From contig JAUCBJ010006855.1 in NCBI GenBank assembly GCA_032718475.1, positions 1-25,544 on the forward strand: DNA of 25,544 bases, read 5' to 3'. The position numbers and the translations under genes are program-made. How positions within the stretch are numbered: position 1 is the stretch's first letter; every line of letters begins with the position of its first letter. This document shows positions 1 through 10,109 of this stretch, piece by piece. The notes under the pieces were generated by a model. It was not told the origin of the DNA. It did not search any database and was given only the letters and a program-made list of their open reading frames with translations. The stretch comes from Nemertoderma westbladi. Its lineage: Eukaryota; Xenacoelomorpha; Nemertodermatida; Nemertodermatidae.

Positions 1-243
1 GCGGCTGTCTTGAAACGAGCTCTCAAAGCCGTTAGACCTCTCTCCCCGGACGTTGATGTCAATCAACCCGGTACTTCGACCGGCGGATATACCGATCGCA
101 ATCCCATACCTTCTGATGCAATCATATTGCACCCTTCACCCAGGAGTTATAGCCCTCCTCGTAAAGTGGCTCGCCCCAAAGAGAAAAGGACTCTTGCTAG
201 CTTTAAAAAACTGCGTAAACGCCGTCCGCGCAAGAAAGACTAA
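1..243 (+). CDS. C-terminal end of a zinc-knuckle (gag-like) element protein, copy A, cut by window edge
   Basis: The frame is open from the first base to a TAA at 241-243, about 80 residues, with no credible start inside, so this is the tail of a longer protein. It is Pro/Ser-rich in the middle (HPSPRSYSPP) and ends in a strongly basic tail (KKLRKRRPRKK). The same stretch, including NQPGTST/DQPGTST, YTDRNP and HPSPRSYSPP, recurs at about 4231-4476 in copy B. There it follows a region with two CCHC-type zinc knuckles. The basic tail suggests nucleic-acid binding. I do not recognise the family. A gag- or nucleocapsid-like protein of a mobile element is an inference from copy B. The frame has no break in this window, so copy A may be the younger copy. 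Confidence 0.5.
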   Translation, partial: AAVLKRALKAVRPLSPDVDVNQPGTSTGGYTDRNPIPSDAIILHPSPRSYSPPRKVARPKEKRTLASFKKLRKRRPRKKD

Positions 244-1640
244 TTGTTTAGAGTATTTTTATATTTTAGAAACTGTGATTTTGTATATTTTATAGACTTA
301 AATCCCATTTTCTGGGAGCGGTGTAAAAGCTTCTGTGGGATATAACTGGCCCCTTTTGCTTCGCAATCCAGTTTCTCCCCAGGCGCTGGAATACTCTAAA
401 AGGGTTCTCTAACTCTATATATATTCCCCTCGCCCGCAAGGTACCGTTACAGGTGTTTTAACGGACATAAAAGTCATTCTGCTATATACGTGTTTTGGCG
501 GACATGGTAAGGCAAAAAACCTGTAATGCACCAACTACCTTTCACAGCTTAGCCGTGATGATTCATATTACGACATCTAACAGCTGGTTGCTGACATGGA
601 AACAGCCATTGGACGCATAGTTCTTTGTTTGGCTTGAGCCAATCAGAGCGATTTTTCCTGTCGACGTGTAGCTTTTCAGCCGATCATAAGGAGAGTGTTC
701 AGTCTTACTGCTTTACTTGATACTTTGTTGTTATTGCTGTCTAAGCCAGAAACACCGGCCTTTTGGGAAGAACTCTAGTAAACTGCTTAAATTATCGAAA
801 GTATAAACTGTTACCTACTTAACGAATCGAATCTCAACTCAATAACTCACTAATTAACATGCTCACTTAATTTAATTGCATTAATCATATTGTTTGTACT
901 GTTATTTTACCGTCAGTTATTAATTGTACCTATTTGTTGATGGAAATATTGCTCTTTGGATAATACGGATAAATCACCCAAATTCCCAATTTTCTTGATA
1001 CACTACAGGTTAGAGAGACCGGCTATACATAACAATTGCGATTTATATTAATGTGGTGTGTATTGAATCCAATGTTATTTAGCAGACCCTACGTGAGTCA
1101 ATTGCTGCTCTCTTTATGTGTGATCAAATATACTGACGGTCGGCAGAATAGTGTGTATGATTGTGATTGGTAACAAAGTATTTCCTAAAGAATACGCTTT
1201 ATACTTCAATCATAAGCAGTATCGTTGCGTTTTAGTATAAGTCTTAGTTCTGTTTAAATAGATAAAGCGCCACGTCCTAAAGGAACTGTTAATATTTCCC
1301 GAAAGCCAATAATATCTGTCAGAGATTAATTATTAACGATCTATCGAATAATACAGTAGGTATACACTGCAACCTTACACTGCAATAATAAAATTTAAGC
1401 ATCCGAATTCAGCCTCCCGGGTGTAGATCCATCGGGTGAATGATCGCGCATGGGCTGTCTTCGGCTAATGTTTTGCGTATTAGCATAAAATATTGTCGTA
1501 TGCTAAAGTGGTTTTAATTAACTAAAAGACATATAAATTTTGGCAGGTTAAACTGCTAAAGGTCTTCAAAAGCGCGAACAACCCGTATCCGAATCCGTAA
1601 TCTAAGTTTTGAAGCTGAATAAAACATCAATAAGCTACTG
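244..1640 (+). mobile_element. Non-coding 3' tail of element copy A
   Basis: No convincing ORF lies here. Blocks of this stretch reappear in the same order after the copy B reading frame. Examples are AAAGCGC..AAAGGAACTGTT near 1263-1290 (compare 5005-5030), GTCGGCA near 1139 (compare 4864), and CAGGTTAAACTG near 1544 (compare 5127), which is followed by a GCGAACA block. About 500 bases after the stop (roughly 244-780) have no counterpart in copy B, so they were either inserted here or lost there. No reverse transcriptase or integrase signal is visible. The right boundary is approximate. Confidence 0.45.
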
Positions 1641-2560
1641 GATTTCTACCACCTGGCAGTTTTAGCTAGAAAATATGTTTTATTTGTATAGCTAACAACT
1701 GTATAGTTTGGGAAAAATAATTATTATTCTGGAATAATTAACTTGTCATGAATCAATTTCCACATTAAGATATCAAATAATGTATTCTTAACACAACACA
1801 AAAACACACTAAATAAATATTAGCTACACAATTTATTTTAGTTACTAAGAGATTTATTTTGTATAGTAACCAATGAACATTTACTGCTGCACTAGTGACG
1901 TCACTAGTGCAGTTTTCTGAAACGGCCTGATTTTTCGATGTTGCTAATTTTGCGTTTTAAAATCGCTATAACTCGGCCAATATTAATTTTTTTTAAGTAA
2001 AATTGCTTTCTGGGGTTATTTCACATGCTCTTTCACATGAAACCAACGAAAACTCGAAAAAAAATTTCCGAGTCGTCTACCCCATTGTGAATAGTAAACC
2101 CCTCCGCTTACCTCAATGATCATGAAAACCAAGAGATTCTGTCTGTCGCAGTGTCGTTGGTAACCTCGGCTTTTGGTATCGCTACTGCGCTAGCTCTACA
2201 GGCAAACTGGACTAACCGATGATCAAGACCCGAGGACTGAAGAATGCATTGAATTTTTTTAGAGTAGTTTGACTGTGGACTTCTATGACATCGATGCCAA
2301 ACTGCCAATGCGAAAGTTTTTTTTAAAGTAAAAGTTTGGTTAAATTTTCGTAATTATTTATTTAAATTTCTTAAGTACCGATTTTAGGATAGAATTGCTC
2401 AATTTTAATCTGTGCCTATCTAATAACTGACCCTCATCCTGCGCAATGGCCCCACGAACGTGTATGATTTGTATTACGAATGTAGATTTGTGTGTATAAA
2501 TGTGAATGTTACTACTAAAGTGTGTTTACAGTAGTGAGCCAAATTGTAAAAATCACCCTG
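1641..2560. other. AT-rich intergenic stretch, no gene seen
   Basis: I find no supported coding sequence. The stretch from about 1915 to 2110 reads like an old dispersed repeat, with phrases such as 'ctataactcggcc' and a doubled 'tttcacatg', but I cannot prove it from one copy. A perfect palindrome at 1887-1912 marks its left side. Confidence 0.4.
1887..1912. repeat. Perfect 26-bp palindrome centred on TGACGTCA
   Basis: Bases 1887-1899 are the exact reverse complement of 1900-1912. The centre, 1896-1903, is TGACGTCA, the full CRE core bound by CREB/ATF factors. A perfect 26-bp palindrome in AT-rich DNA is unlikely by chance. It could equally be an element end or a hairpin-forming site. Confidence 0.75.
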
Positions 2561-2619
2561 TACCTGCAATAATTGTCTCTAATATATGAGCCCTTGAAAC
2601 GGATAGCTTAGAGTGACGC

Positions 2620-2714
2620 GCGCTGGTTGTTGTTGTCGATGTGTAACTACTATGTTGGCGATGGGCATAGCGACAACAGTATACCAGCGCTGAGGACCTC
2701 TGGCTGTCCGGAGG
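2620..2714 (+). other. Two hairpins just upstream of the copy B reading frame
   Basis: GCGCTGGT plus TGTTGTCG at 2620-2638 pairs imperfectly with CGACAACAGTATACCAGCGC at 2671-2690. A second stem-loop follows at 2697-2714, CCTCTGG pairing with CCGGAGG around a CTGT loop. They end about 85 bases before the ATG at 2798, so they may be a structured leader of the element transcript. That role is inference. Confidence 0.5.
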
Positions 2715-2797
2715 GCCTAGTTAGGAGATTAGGCAGCGATGCCCGCTGGCCTTCTTATTATAACTCTATACATTGATAAACTCTCACTTATACGATA

Positions 2798-4476
2798 ATG
2801 GACTTGATAGAGGATAATCTTGATATTAAGGAGAGATATATGCAACCTCTGCAAGTGTTCCTCAATAGTTTATTAAACGGTGACACTAGTAAACCGACAA
2901 CAGCGGATGATGGATGCTATATCGAACCAACAATGACCAAACAACAACTTAAGCGTGAATTAGATTATCGAAAATTCGCCTCACGCTACACGCATCGATC
3001 ATGATATAGACCTCAAACGCGTGTATTCTCTACCAGAGTTTTTAGAGAAAAACTAAGACGACAGGAAGAGAAGAATCAGCGAGAGGAGAATCAGCGAGAG
3101 GAGAAGCATATCGTGATTGGCGCAGTCTATAGTTTCACAAGTGTTCCCCTCCATCCTTCCTTGGTCATTTACACCATATTTGAGAACACCGCACTTTCAG
3201 GATGGTTAGCCGATGTGTGCAGCCGAACGATTCATCCTCATTCCCTCATCTTGGTAACTAAACTTGCCAAATTAGACGAACATAATAAGTTCATTCGATT
3301 TGAAGGTTTTAGGCGTTTTCAGACTCCGTTTTGGAACGTTGATAGTCAGTTCAAAGATTGCGCGTTGATTAGACTCAGCCCCCGAGACACCGCCGCTGAG
3401 AAACTGGATAGCGCTGGGTTTGCTATCTTTAAATATATTTGCACCCAGAACACGCATTCCCCCACCCTGCAGCAACCCAAGATACCCTCGGGATACTCAG
3501 TAATGGAGATTCAAATCGAAAACCTGGAGAAAGATGTCGATTCGGGATACGTATACTCCCTATCTGATTTCTTAGAAGAAAGGCCACATCAATGTGACGA
3601 GACGAATCAAATGTCGGAGGAGAAGCATACAGAGATACTGCTCCGCCAGAATTGGAAGAGCTTTGCTCTTATTTTAAAGATCAACTGACCATGGAGATTT
3701 ATTGTGCTTATTGCCGGATCAATAATAAGCATATCTTTGCGGTTTGTCCCCAATTCATGACTCAATGCCATTATTGCCAGCTAAAAGGACACGCTAGTTT
3801 GGATCTGTCCTTTCGGTCAGGACATCGAAAGTGTGGACGAGTTAATCGTACTTCGATATATGCGAACGTGGGAAGCCAGCGCAGATCTCCACTGCGAGTC
3901 ATGCCATCTGTATTATCCGGGACGTGCGTACGAGGGAGTGTATGCATTCCACCTCTACCTCTTCCCCCAGGTCGAACAGAGAACTCGTATTTCCAGCTAT
4001 GAATTAATTAAACGCGTTGGTGAGTGTATTTCCACCAAATACATCCGGAAATATATACGAAATATTAATCCGAACCATATTGAATCTTACCATTTGATCA
4101 GCTTTATTAGTAGAGACCCAGCGTATGGTGAGACATTTGTAAATGCGCAAACCTGAGTTACAGGAAGTCCACCTTCGTCCCTCTGAGTACAAAGCGAGAG
4201 AACATGAACTAGAAAGAATCGTTAAAGTTTGTGCGCCCTCGATCCCTCGGGTCCTCAAATGAGCGTGCCAACATCGCAGCCAAGTCAAAGGAGAGGAGAG
4301 AATCTCCCACCAATATCGATCAACCGGGTACCTCGACCAGCGGATACACTGACCGAAATCCAAATCCTCCAGATGCAATTATATTTCACCCTTCACCCAG
4401 GAGTTATAGCCCTCCTATTAAAGTGGCTGGGTGCAGAGGAGAAAAGGCCTGCTCAGAAGCCCAAAAAACTCCGTAA
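2798..4476 (+). pseudogene. Zinc-knuckle (gag-like) element protein, copy B, broken
   Basis: A degraded reading frame of roughly 550 codons starts at ATG 2798. Frame 2 runs to 3688 with one in-frame TGA at 3002-3004, and just after that stop lies a Glu/Arg/Gln-rich charged stretch (about 3040-3110). The frame shifts near 3620-3650. It then carries two tandem CCHC-type knuckles: C-x2-C-x5-H-x4-C at about 3703-3750, and C-x2-C-x4-H at about 3769-3792. The last Cys of the second knuckle falls at 3806-3808 only in the next frame, which locates a frameshift near 3805. A further C-x2-C pair lies near 3891-3905. The frame shifts again near 4143 and near 4250, and ends in the Pro/Ser-rich tail matched in copy A. 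Zinc knuckles plus a basic tail fit a nucleocapsid or gag role. No polymerase, protease or integrase follows. The family is unrecognised and the protein is clearly not functional here. Confidence 0.55.
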
Positions 4477-5165
4477 TGCCCGAATACCATCAGTGGTGTG
4501 AGTTATAGAGCTCAAAGTCAATTATCTCTCTGCACAGCACAGCACTGCATTATAAACTGCATTGTAACGGCAAACATCTGACTGCTGATTAACTGCCAAC
4601 ACCGCTGTTTTAATACTGTTTATATTGTTATTCATTGTTGTTTGGTAACATATTTAATGGATGTTTATATTTGGAGAATACGTACGAATAATCGATAATC
4701 CCAACTAACTCTCCTTATTATTGAAAGGTAAGCAGAAGGGAAGCCTTAGTAACGATTGATTGGCTCAAATTATAGTGGTCTGTTCATATTTATGCTATTT
4801 CATAACCCCAACGTAAGCGAGCTAAATTTATCCTTATACAGTACGTGAACAAAATTAGTAACAGTCGGCAAATTAGCGTGCTTCCGTATTTGTCAGTGAA
4901 GTGAGTGCAAGTTAATAATTGTACAATCCTAAAGAATGTAAATCATAGTGCTCTATAAACAACCGCTGTAATTATTGTAAGTCATAACTCTGTCTGATAT
5001 TTAAAGCGCAGCATCTGAAAGGAACTGTTGATATTACCCTGAAAGTAAGTAAACATACTTTCATATCTTCTACTGTGGTCAGATTCTGTACGGGCTAGCA
5101 GACAATATAAGACACGTAAATTAACAGGTTAAACTGTTAAAGTTCTAAAAGTGCGAACACTGTAG
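4477..5165 (+). mobile_element. Non-coding 3' tail of element copy B
   Basis: Collinear, diverged match to the tail of copy A. Shared blocks lie near 4998-5044 (copy A 1254-1306) and 5111-5160 (copy A 1528-1581), with weaker similarity from about 4600. The match fades after about 5165, where the element or the alignable part ends. No ORF is seen. Confidence 0.45.
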
Positions 5166-5492
5166 GTGTAGGTTGGCAGATACTCAGTTATTTGTTATAT
5201 CTCAAATCTCAAAATGACATTAGTACAGTAATTGCACAACCGACAAAGTTTGTTAAATGACAGAACTACAGTATGAAAGCGGTGTCTACAACTGTAGACT
5301 AAATTATCAATTGATATGCTAGTGGCTAGCCTATGTTGTCAGTAATACTGTAACTAATTTAGAAGCACCAATTGAAATTATATGTTACTTTCATTAATTT
5401 ATTGTTTTATATATTTTTGTGTGTCTTTAATAATAATAAGCTTGTAGGCTTACGCTACAAAAACAACAACAAGTATTTCCATTTATTGACCA

Positions 5493-5524
5493 CCCCCCCA
5501 CCCCCCCCCCCCCCCCCCTCCCCC
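5493..5524. repeat. Poly-C tract
   Basis: The run is almost pure C, 32 bases interrupted by one A (5500) and one T (5519). The opposite strand is a G-run able to form a G-quadruplex. Run length may be inexact because such tracts are hard to assemble. Confidence 0.9.
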
Positions 5525-5877
5525 AACACTATATCAGTTTAAAAAAATTATTTGCATACTACGTACGGCCCGCGCAAATGTCATTGTGAATTAATTATTA
5601 TAATATGTACATTAGTTAGTATGTATCGTGGCCTATATGGCAGAAGTAAATTTGTTAATAACATAACAGTAACAGAAGTAGTTTTCCCCAACCGACACCC
5701 CTTCTGGCAATTAGGCCGAACCAACACACCTTTTGGCTATGACAGTATGAGAGATTGTTAGCCAATGAGGTGAGCTTATTTAAGGAACAGCCAATTAGAA
5801 GCACAGAAATACTTCCATCAGCTGAAACGACATCCCAATTGGAAATATGACATAGGGGTAAGGTAAGGTATTGTTGT

Positions 5878-6010
5878 CGGGCAGTACTGCAGTACGGCAG
5901 TACAGTCAGACGGTAGTGCAGACGGTACCTACCTGCCTGCCTACTGACCTATCTAATATCTGTTGTTGTTCTACTGCTGTACTGCAGAACAGCAGTACTG
6001 TAGGCCCTAA
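5878..6010. repeat. Degenerate CAGTAC/GTACTG repeat cluster
   Basis: Repeated words of the type GCAGTACTGCAGTACGG dominate. A 9-bp perfect stem, TACTGCTGT pairing with ACAGCAGTA, lies near 5971-5997. Similar words occur at 7055-7075, 15096-15110, 15700-15740 and 25530-25544, so this is a genome-wide low-complexity style and not a single element. Confidence 0.6.
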
Positions 6011-7577
6011 TTCATAGTTTAGCTGTTTAGGGCAGTAGGGTACTGGTTTAGTCTGTTACTGTACCTAACTTAACTTTTCCTGACATCTTGATCCTCACGT
6101 CACTGTCCTTCCCTGTTCTGCTGTTCCCTTTCAAATAGGCCTATTACAGTACTGCAGTAGGCCTATCGTACGACTGTATGAAGTTGTTGCTTTATTACCG
6201 GGCAGCCGGGACTTTTTAGATACAGGGGAGGACTTTTAAAGTACCGGTACTGTACAGTTATTTTTACTCAATATTGTATTTATAGCCTACTGCAACGCAC
6301 GAACTTGATGCCCACACGTCTTACTTCTGTACTTCTATTTTTATTCTTGGCAGCTTGATGCAGTTCACCCTTGTGTTTTTACACGTCTTCTTCTGTACTT
6401 ACGACTTATCTACTGTATATAGGGGACCCCCATGGAAACGAGACTCTGTCTCTTCTCTTTGCAGCTTTGGGATATCCCCAACATTAGATACACCACTATT
6501 ATCTTATAAAATCACGACACATCAGTTCTGCCGTGATATGACAGGACAGTCACGCTGTCACGACAGAATTACCCTTGCGAACACCATTATGAACTAGGAC
6601 TGTCTGACTGTACTGTGATCGACTGCATCGTGACCGTACTGTATGTATCTGTGTATAAATCAACAATTTTATTCACACTCACACTACGTATAGGCTAATT
6701 TGATATTTTTAACTAGCCATACTATTTTCACATATACATTGTTTATAATGGTTATACGTGTCTTTTGTATATTTTCTTATTGTTAGCTCTATTTTATTTT
6801 TTATATTTAATGTCAATTAAACAATTCCAATTCCGACCCCCTGAATACAGACAACTTTACCTTCTGCATATTTTTTTGCAATTTTCTTCTCTCTTGTTTT
6901 ATCAAATCGTTTATTGTTTTGGTTCCTTCTGGTCTAGCTACCGCTACCACTGTCAGACTGTAGGTAGCCGAACGAGTGTAACCTGCTCCTTTCTGCCTTT
7001 ACTTTTCAATTTTTTTTTATTTATTCTTGTGTTTTTTGGTCATTATCAAGGTACCGGTAGTACTGCAGTACTGTAATATAGAATCCAAAATATGTGGGGT
7101 TCGGACAAGCTGACAAGGACTACTATACTACAGGACTGGCACACCCCTTCATGGCTTCATCCGACTTCGCTAGCCAAGTCCATTGGTTTGATATTGCTTT
7201 ATACTGTTATTGACATTGTTATCAAAGGATTTGCATGAAATTTAGTACACAATCGTAATTATTTGTAACATAATATATTTTGGTGTCAAGAAATAAAGGA
7301 CGAGCGCAGCGAGGCTTGTAAGAAAGGGGACGAGTGTTGTTGTTGTATACCCCTACTAACTATTCATTATAATCTTGAACGACAGTCTTTAGTACATTGT
7401 GCGACATAAAAACGATGTGAACAGTATCCCTACACTCTACAGCCATATCGGTAGGGAAATATTGTGACACAGATTATAACGGATTCAACTAGCGGTATAT
7501 TGTCTATACAATATACAATACATACATAGACCTCTCTCTATATTCTTTATCTCTGGTCATTTAACACATATCTCAGT

Positions 7578-7976
7578 TTAAAGAGCCTCTCCAGAATGTG
7601 AGTCGCGCCGTTTCTGCCTTTCCATATATCGCTTTTGTACTCCATTAAGAAGGGTGTTTGCTAGGGTCTGAGGATACGGCAAGCACCTATTGGTGGCAGT
7701 GGAGTGATACCGCAATAAACCGCAATCATGTGTATTACTTGAGTTAGTTGTTTGTAGCACCGCAGTTCCACCAGGTACAGCATCCACCAATGCAGCAGAC
7801 GCCATGGCCCACCATACCAGGTGATGCGGAGCAAGTTGTAATCTACCACGAGTTAGGACATGGGTAACCTCCTCTAAAATATCACCTGTGATGTCTAACT
7901 CTGGGATTACCTTTACCAGGAATCCTGCAACGTATCCAGCTGCGTGAAACTCATCATAAATGACTTCATTATCCAC
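7578..7976 (-). pseudogene. Possible C-terminal fragment of a THAP-type transposase
   Basis: A 132-codon open stretch whose first codon is GTG, so it is a piece and not a whole gene. It contains AAGYVAGFLVK, then a spacer, then LTRGRLQLAP, then a hydrophobic helix-like segment. This order (YxAGYVA..., then RGxLxxP) resembles the C-terminal part of P-element/THAP9-like transposases as I know them, but the zinc-binding Cys pairs usual between the two motifs are missing. It lies on the same strand as, and downstream of, the THAP fragment at 8542-8913, which supports a common origin. The DNA between them (7977-8541) has stops in all frames I followed. Medium-low confidence. Confidence 0.35.
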
Positions 7977-8541
7977 TAGCTGTTAAATTTTCCTCAGAAT
8001 TTCCATTGTTATTGGAGTAATACAAGATGGACATACTTTCAGGTGTTCAGGTGCTTTTAAAGTGGATGGGATCTCGTCTAATAGAACAAACTCTAGAGTA
8101 TAAACTCAAGCTTAGACTTATATTTGGATGACCACAAGCTGCCAAGATCAATCGCGGCATTAACGAACTCATTTGCTTTCGTACTGTCGTAAGTAGCGAT
8201 GTCGTAGTACCAACATTACGTTTCATGACTGCAAATGACTTCTCCCAACTGAGACCAACGTATTAGTTGGCTATTGCGAACGAGGCAATGCGATAACCCC
8301 AAGCAGCAACCCAGCTGATCAACCGCCGATCGGCCGATACAAACACGTCTGAGCAAAGTTGCTTCTTTGACGAAAGTGAAACCTGTCCAATATATACGTC
8401 GTTATGGAATAAAAGAGCAATACTTGGAACTCCGATCGGTTCACAAAAATGTCAGTATCGCGATTCCCTTTAGACACGTACAGACGTAGAAACAACACAG
8501 CAACAGGTTCAGTCAGCTGCAAAAAGCCCCCAATTAACAGA

Positions 8542-8913
8542 TTAAATCTCATTCATTGAGTAACTGAAGTTGGCGTTCCTCAATGGGAGGATTTCTAGTG
8601 GAGCTGTGGAGTGCTGGAGTGAGAGGTAGCAGTGGAACTCACGATAAGGTAAGTCCAGGGAAGTAGAACGGAGTCGCAAGGAACCGCCAGGAACTTTCTT
8701 GGGCGGAATTCCCTCGGGAAACTCTGGCCAATATTGAATACAAATGACGGCAGTGCTTCCGTACTTAAACGGGGAGCCGTCATATACACTGCGTTGTGGT
8801 AGCGCAGCGATCCTCTGATCTCGTTCGGCACCGACAGGAGGAAGTTTCACTATGCGTACGGGATTTCCTGAGTAATTGCCGTCGCAACCAAATACACAAC
8901 AATGATTAGGCAT
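8542..8913 (-). pseudogene. Degenerate THAP zinc-finger domain, probable transposase N-terminus
   Basis: It starts at ATG (8911-8913) with MPNHCCVFGCDGNYSG, the typical opening of a C2CH THAP domain (Cys5/6, Cys10), followed by KLPP and, later, VICIQYWPEFPEG. In THAP domains the third Cys is followed by x2-His. Here Cys58 is followed by x2-Tyr61 (codon TAT), one base away from His. The conserved Trp of the middle helix also appears replaced by Arg34 (AGG for TGG). After about residue 80 the sequence no longer looks like a THAP linker, suggesting a frameshift. THAP domains bind DNA at transposon ends and in host regulators. The damage argues for a dead P-element-like transposon, not a host gene. 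Confidence 0.65.
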
Positions 8914-8988
8914 GATAGGCCTAATAATTATAATTAACTTGTTCTGAAAAATTGGTAGTTTAGCACCTTTAGCCTAATGTTGTAATAC

Positions 8989-9004
8989 AGTAATACGGCA
9001 CCTT
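8989..9004. repeat. Left target-site duplication of the LINE insertion
   Basis: AGTAATACGGCACCTT is identical to 10094-10109 and directly precedes the point where reverse-transcriptase homology begins. Confidence 0.85.
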
Positions 9005-10093
9005 TATATGGGATTCCTGATGAAATTATTGCAGCAATCAGATCAGTATACGATGGTTCAACAACATTTGTGTCTACTGTTGACGGTGACACAGAACCAT
9101 TTGAAGTGTTATGGGGCGTCCTCTAGGGAGACACACTTGCACCATTCTTGTTCATAATTGTTGTTGACTATGTTCTACGCATGTCCTTAGATCATCATAA
9201 TGATGATTGGGTTATGATAACTCCACCTACTGGCTCCAGAAGTCGAGGAAATCCTGCCAAGTACCTAACTGATCTAGACTTTGCTGATGACTTAGGAGTA
9301 CTATCAGAATCACTAGAGGGAGCCCAACGGCTCCTCAGCTCATTAGAACATGCTGCTTCTAATGTTGGTCTTTTTATTAACTCCAGAAAGACCAAAATTT
9401 TGACAGTTAACTTTGAAAGTCCTCAGCAAGTCTCTGATCGGAGGAGCATAAGCTCAAAAGATGGTATGCTTGAGCATGTGGATGACTTCTGTTACATGGG
9501 ACCATGGATCCGGAAGTCAGGTGAGGACCTTCGAATACGTAAGGGAAAGGTATGGGCAGCCTTGAATAGGCTTTCCAGGATTTGGAAGTCACCAAGAATT
9601 AATCGGAAACTTAGGGTCCGATTATTTAGAGCAGCAGTAGTTCCAGTACTCCTCTATGGGAGTCCATGCTGGGCTCTAACTGCTGAGGACACCAAATCTC
9701 TGGATGGCACATTCACAAGAATGCTACGCCGGGTTCATTGTGTCAAGTACAATGCACACATCTCCAACCAGACACTATATAACATTGGAGGTGTCTCATT
9801 GGTTCCCCCAAGCTTGACACTAGAACAAAATCGCCTCCGCTTTGCAGGACATTGCTTTCGCCGTGAGGACCAGCCAGTGCATAATCTTGTACTTTGGCAG
9901 CCTCATGGAGTGAATAAGCATGGTGGACAGCCCATGACTTTCTTGAGACGCATCTTAAAGGACACTGGCCTTGAAGATGCGGATGATCTAGCAAATGTCA
10001 TGGGTGATAGGGAATTGTGGCGGTGCAATTTTGTCGATAAGCCGGCACAGCATTCTTAAAAATGCAGCTGCAATGCAGCATGCCGATCCTAGT
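9005..10093 (+). mobile_element. 5'-truncated non-LTR retrotransposon (RTE-like LINE)
   Basis: An insertion of 1089 bases bounded by a perfect 16-bp target-site duplication. It contains only the C-terminal part of a LINE polyprotein: reverse transcriptase palm, thumb and downstream domain. The left end begins abruptly inside the RT (YGIPDE motif), the usual outcome of incomplete target-primed reverse transcription. The 3' end has a short non-coding tail of about 34 bases with GCAGCTGCAATGCAGCATGC and no poly(A). It lies about 75 bases from the THAP fragment, so the area has collected several insertions. Confidence 0.9.
9007..10059 (+). pseudogene. Reverse transcriptase C-terminal fragment with one stop codon
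   Basis: One frame runs from the insertion edge to TAA 10057-10059, interrupted only by TAG at 9124-9126, where the family has Gln in the G-V-x-Q-G-D motif; one C-to-T change explains it. Visible RT motifs are VYDGS, GDTLAPFLF, DLDFADD (catalytic Asp-Asp near 9277-9288) and GLFINSRKTK. They are followed by the thumb/connection region VLLYGSPCWALT and the LRFAGHC..R motif common in RTE-like and related LINE proteins. The N-terminal endonuclease and RT fingers are missing, so it is not functional. The clade assignment is from memory of family motifs. Confidence 0.9.
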
Positions 10094-10109
10094 AGTAATA
10101 CGGCACCTT
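10094..10109. repeat. Right target-site duplication of the LINE insertion
   Basis: The same 16 bases as 8989-9004, placed directly after the LINE 3' end. Bases flanking the repeat on both sides differ between the two copies, so the duplication is exactly 16 bp. Confidence 0.85.

Larger units (their letters stand above)
5166..7577. other. Intergenic, low-complexity and repeat-rich, no gene seen
   Basis: Several short ORFs occur, but none has recognisable domains or a coding look. The stretch holds a poly-C tract (5493-5524), a cluster of CAGTACTG/GTACGG words (about 5878-6010), scattered 'aggcctat' words, and a small perfect hairpin, GTATATTG/CAATATAC, at 7495-7516. I see nothing else I can support. 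Confidence 0.5.

Noticed and set aside
4004-4378. 124-codon minus-strand ORF opposite element copy B
   Set aside because: No domain is seen, and the + strand in this stretch has the zinc-knuckle protein segments confirmed by copy A.
6765-7076. 103-codon hydrophobic ORF that could be read as a membrane protein
   Set aside because: The hydrophobicity comes from T-rich DNA, its first codon is not ATG, and no signal or family motif is visible.
8319-8552. 77-codon minus-strand ORF between the THAP fragment and the putative transposase C-terminus
   Set aside because: It has no recognisable transposase motif; at best it is decayed intervening sequence of the same element.
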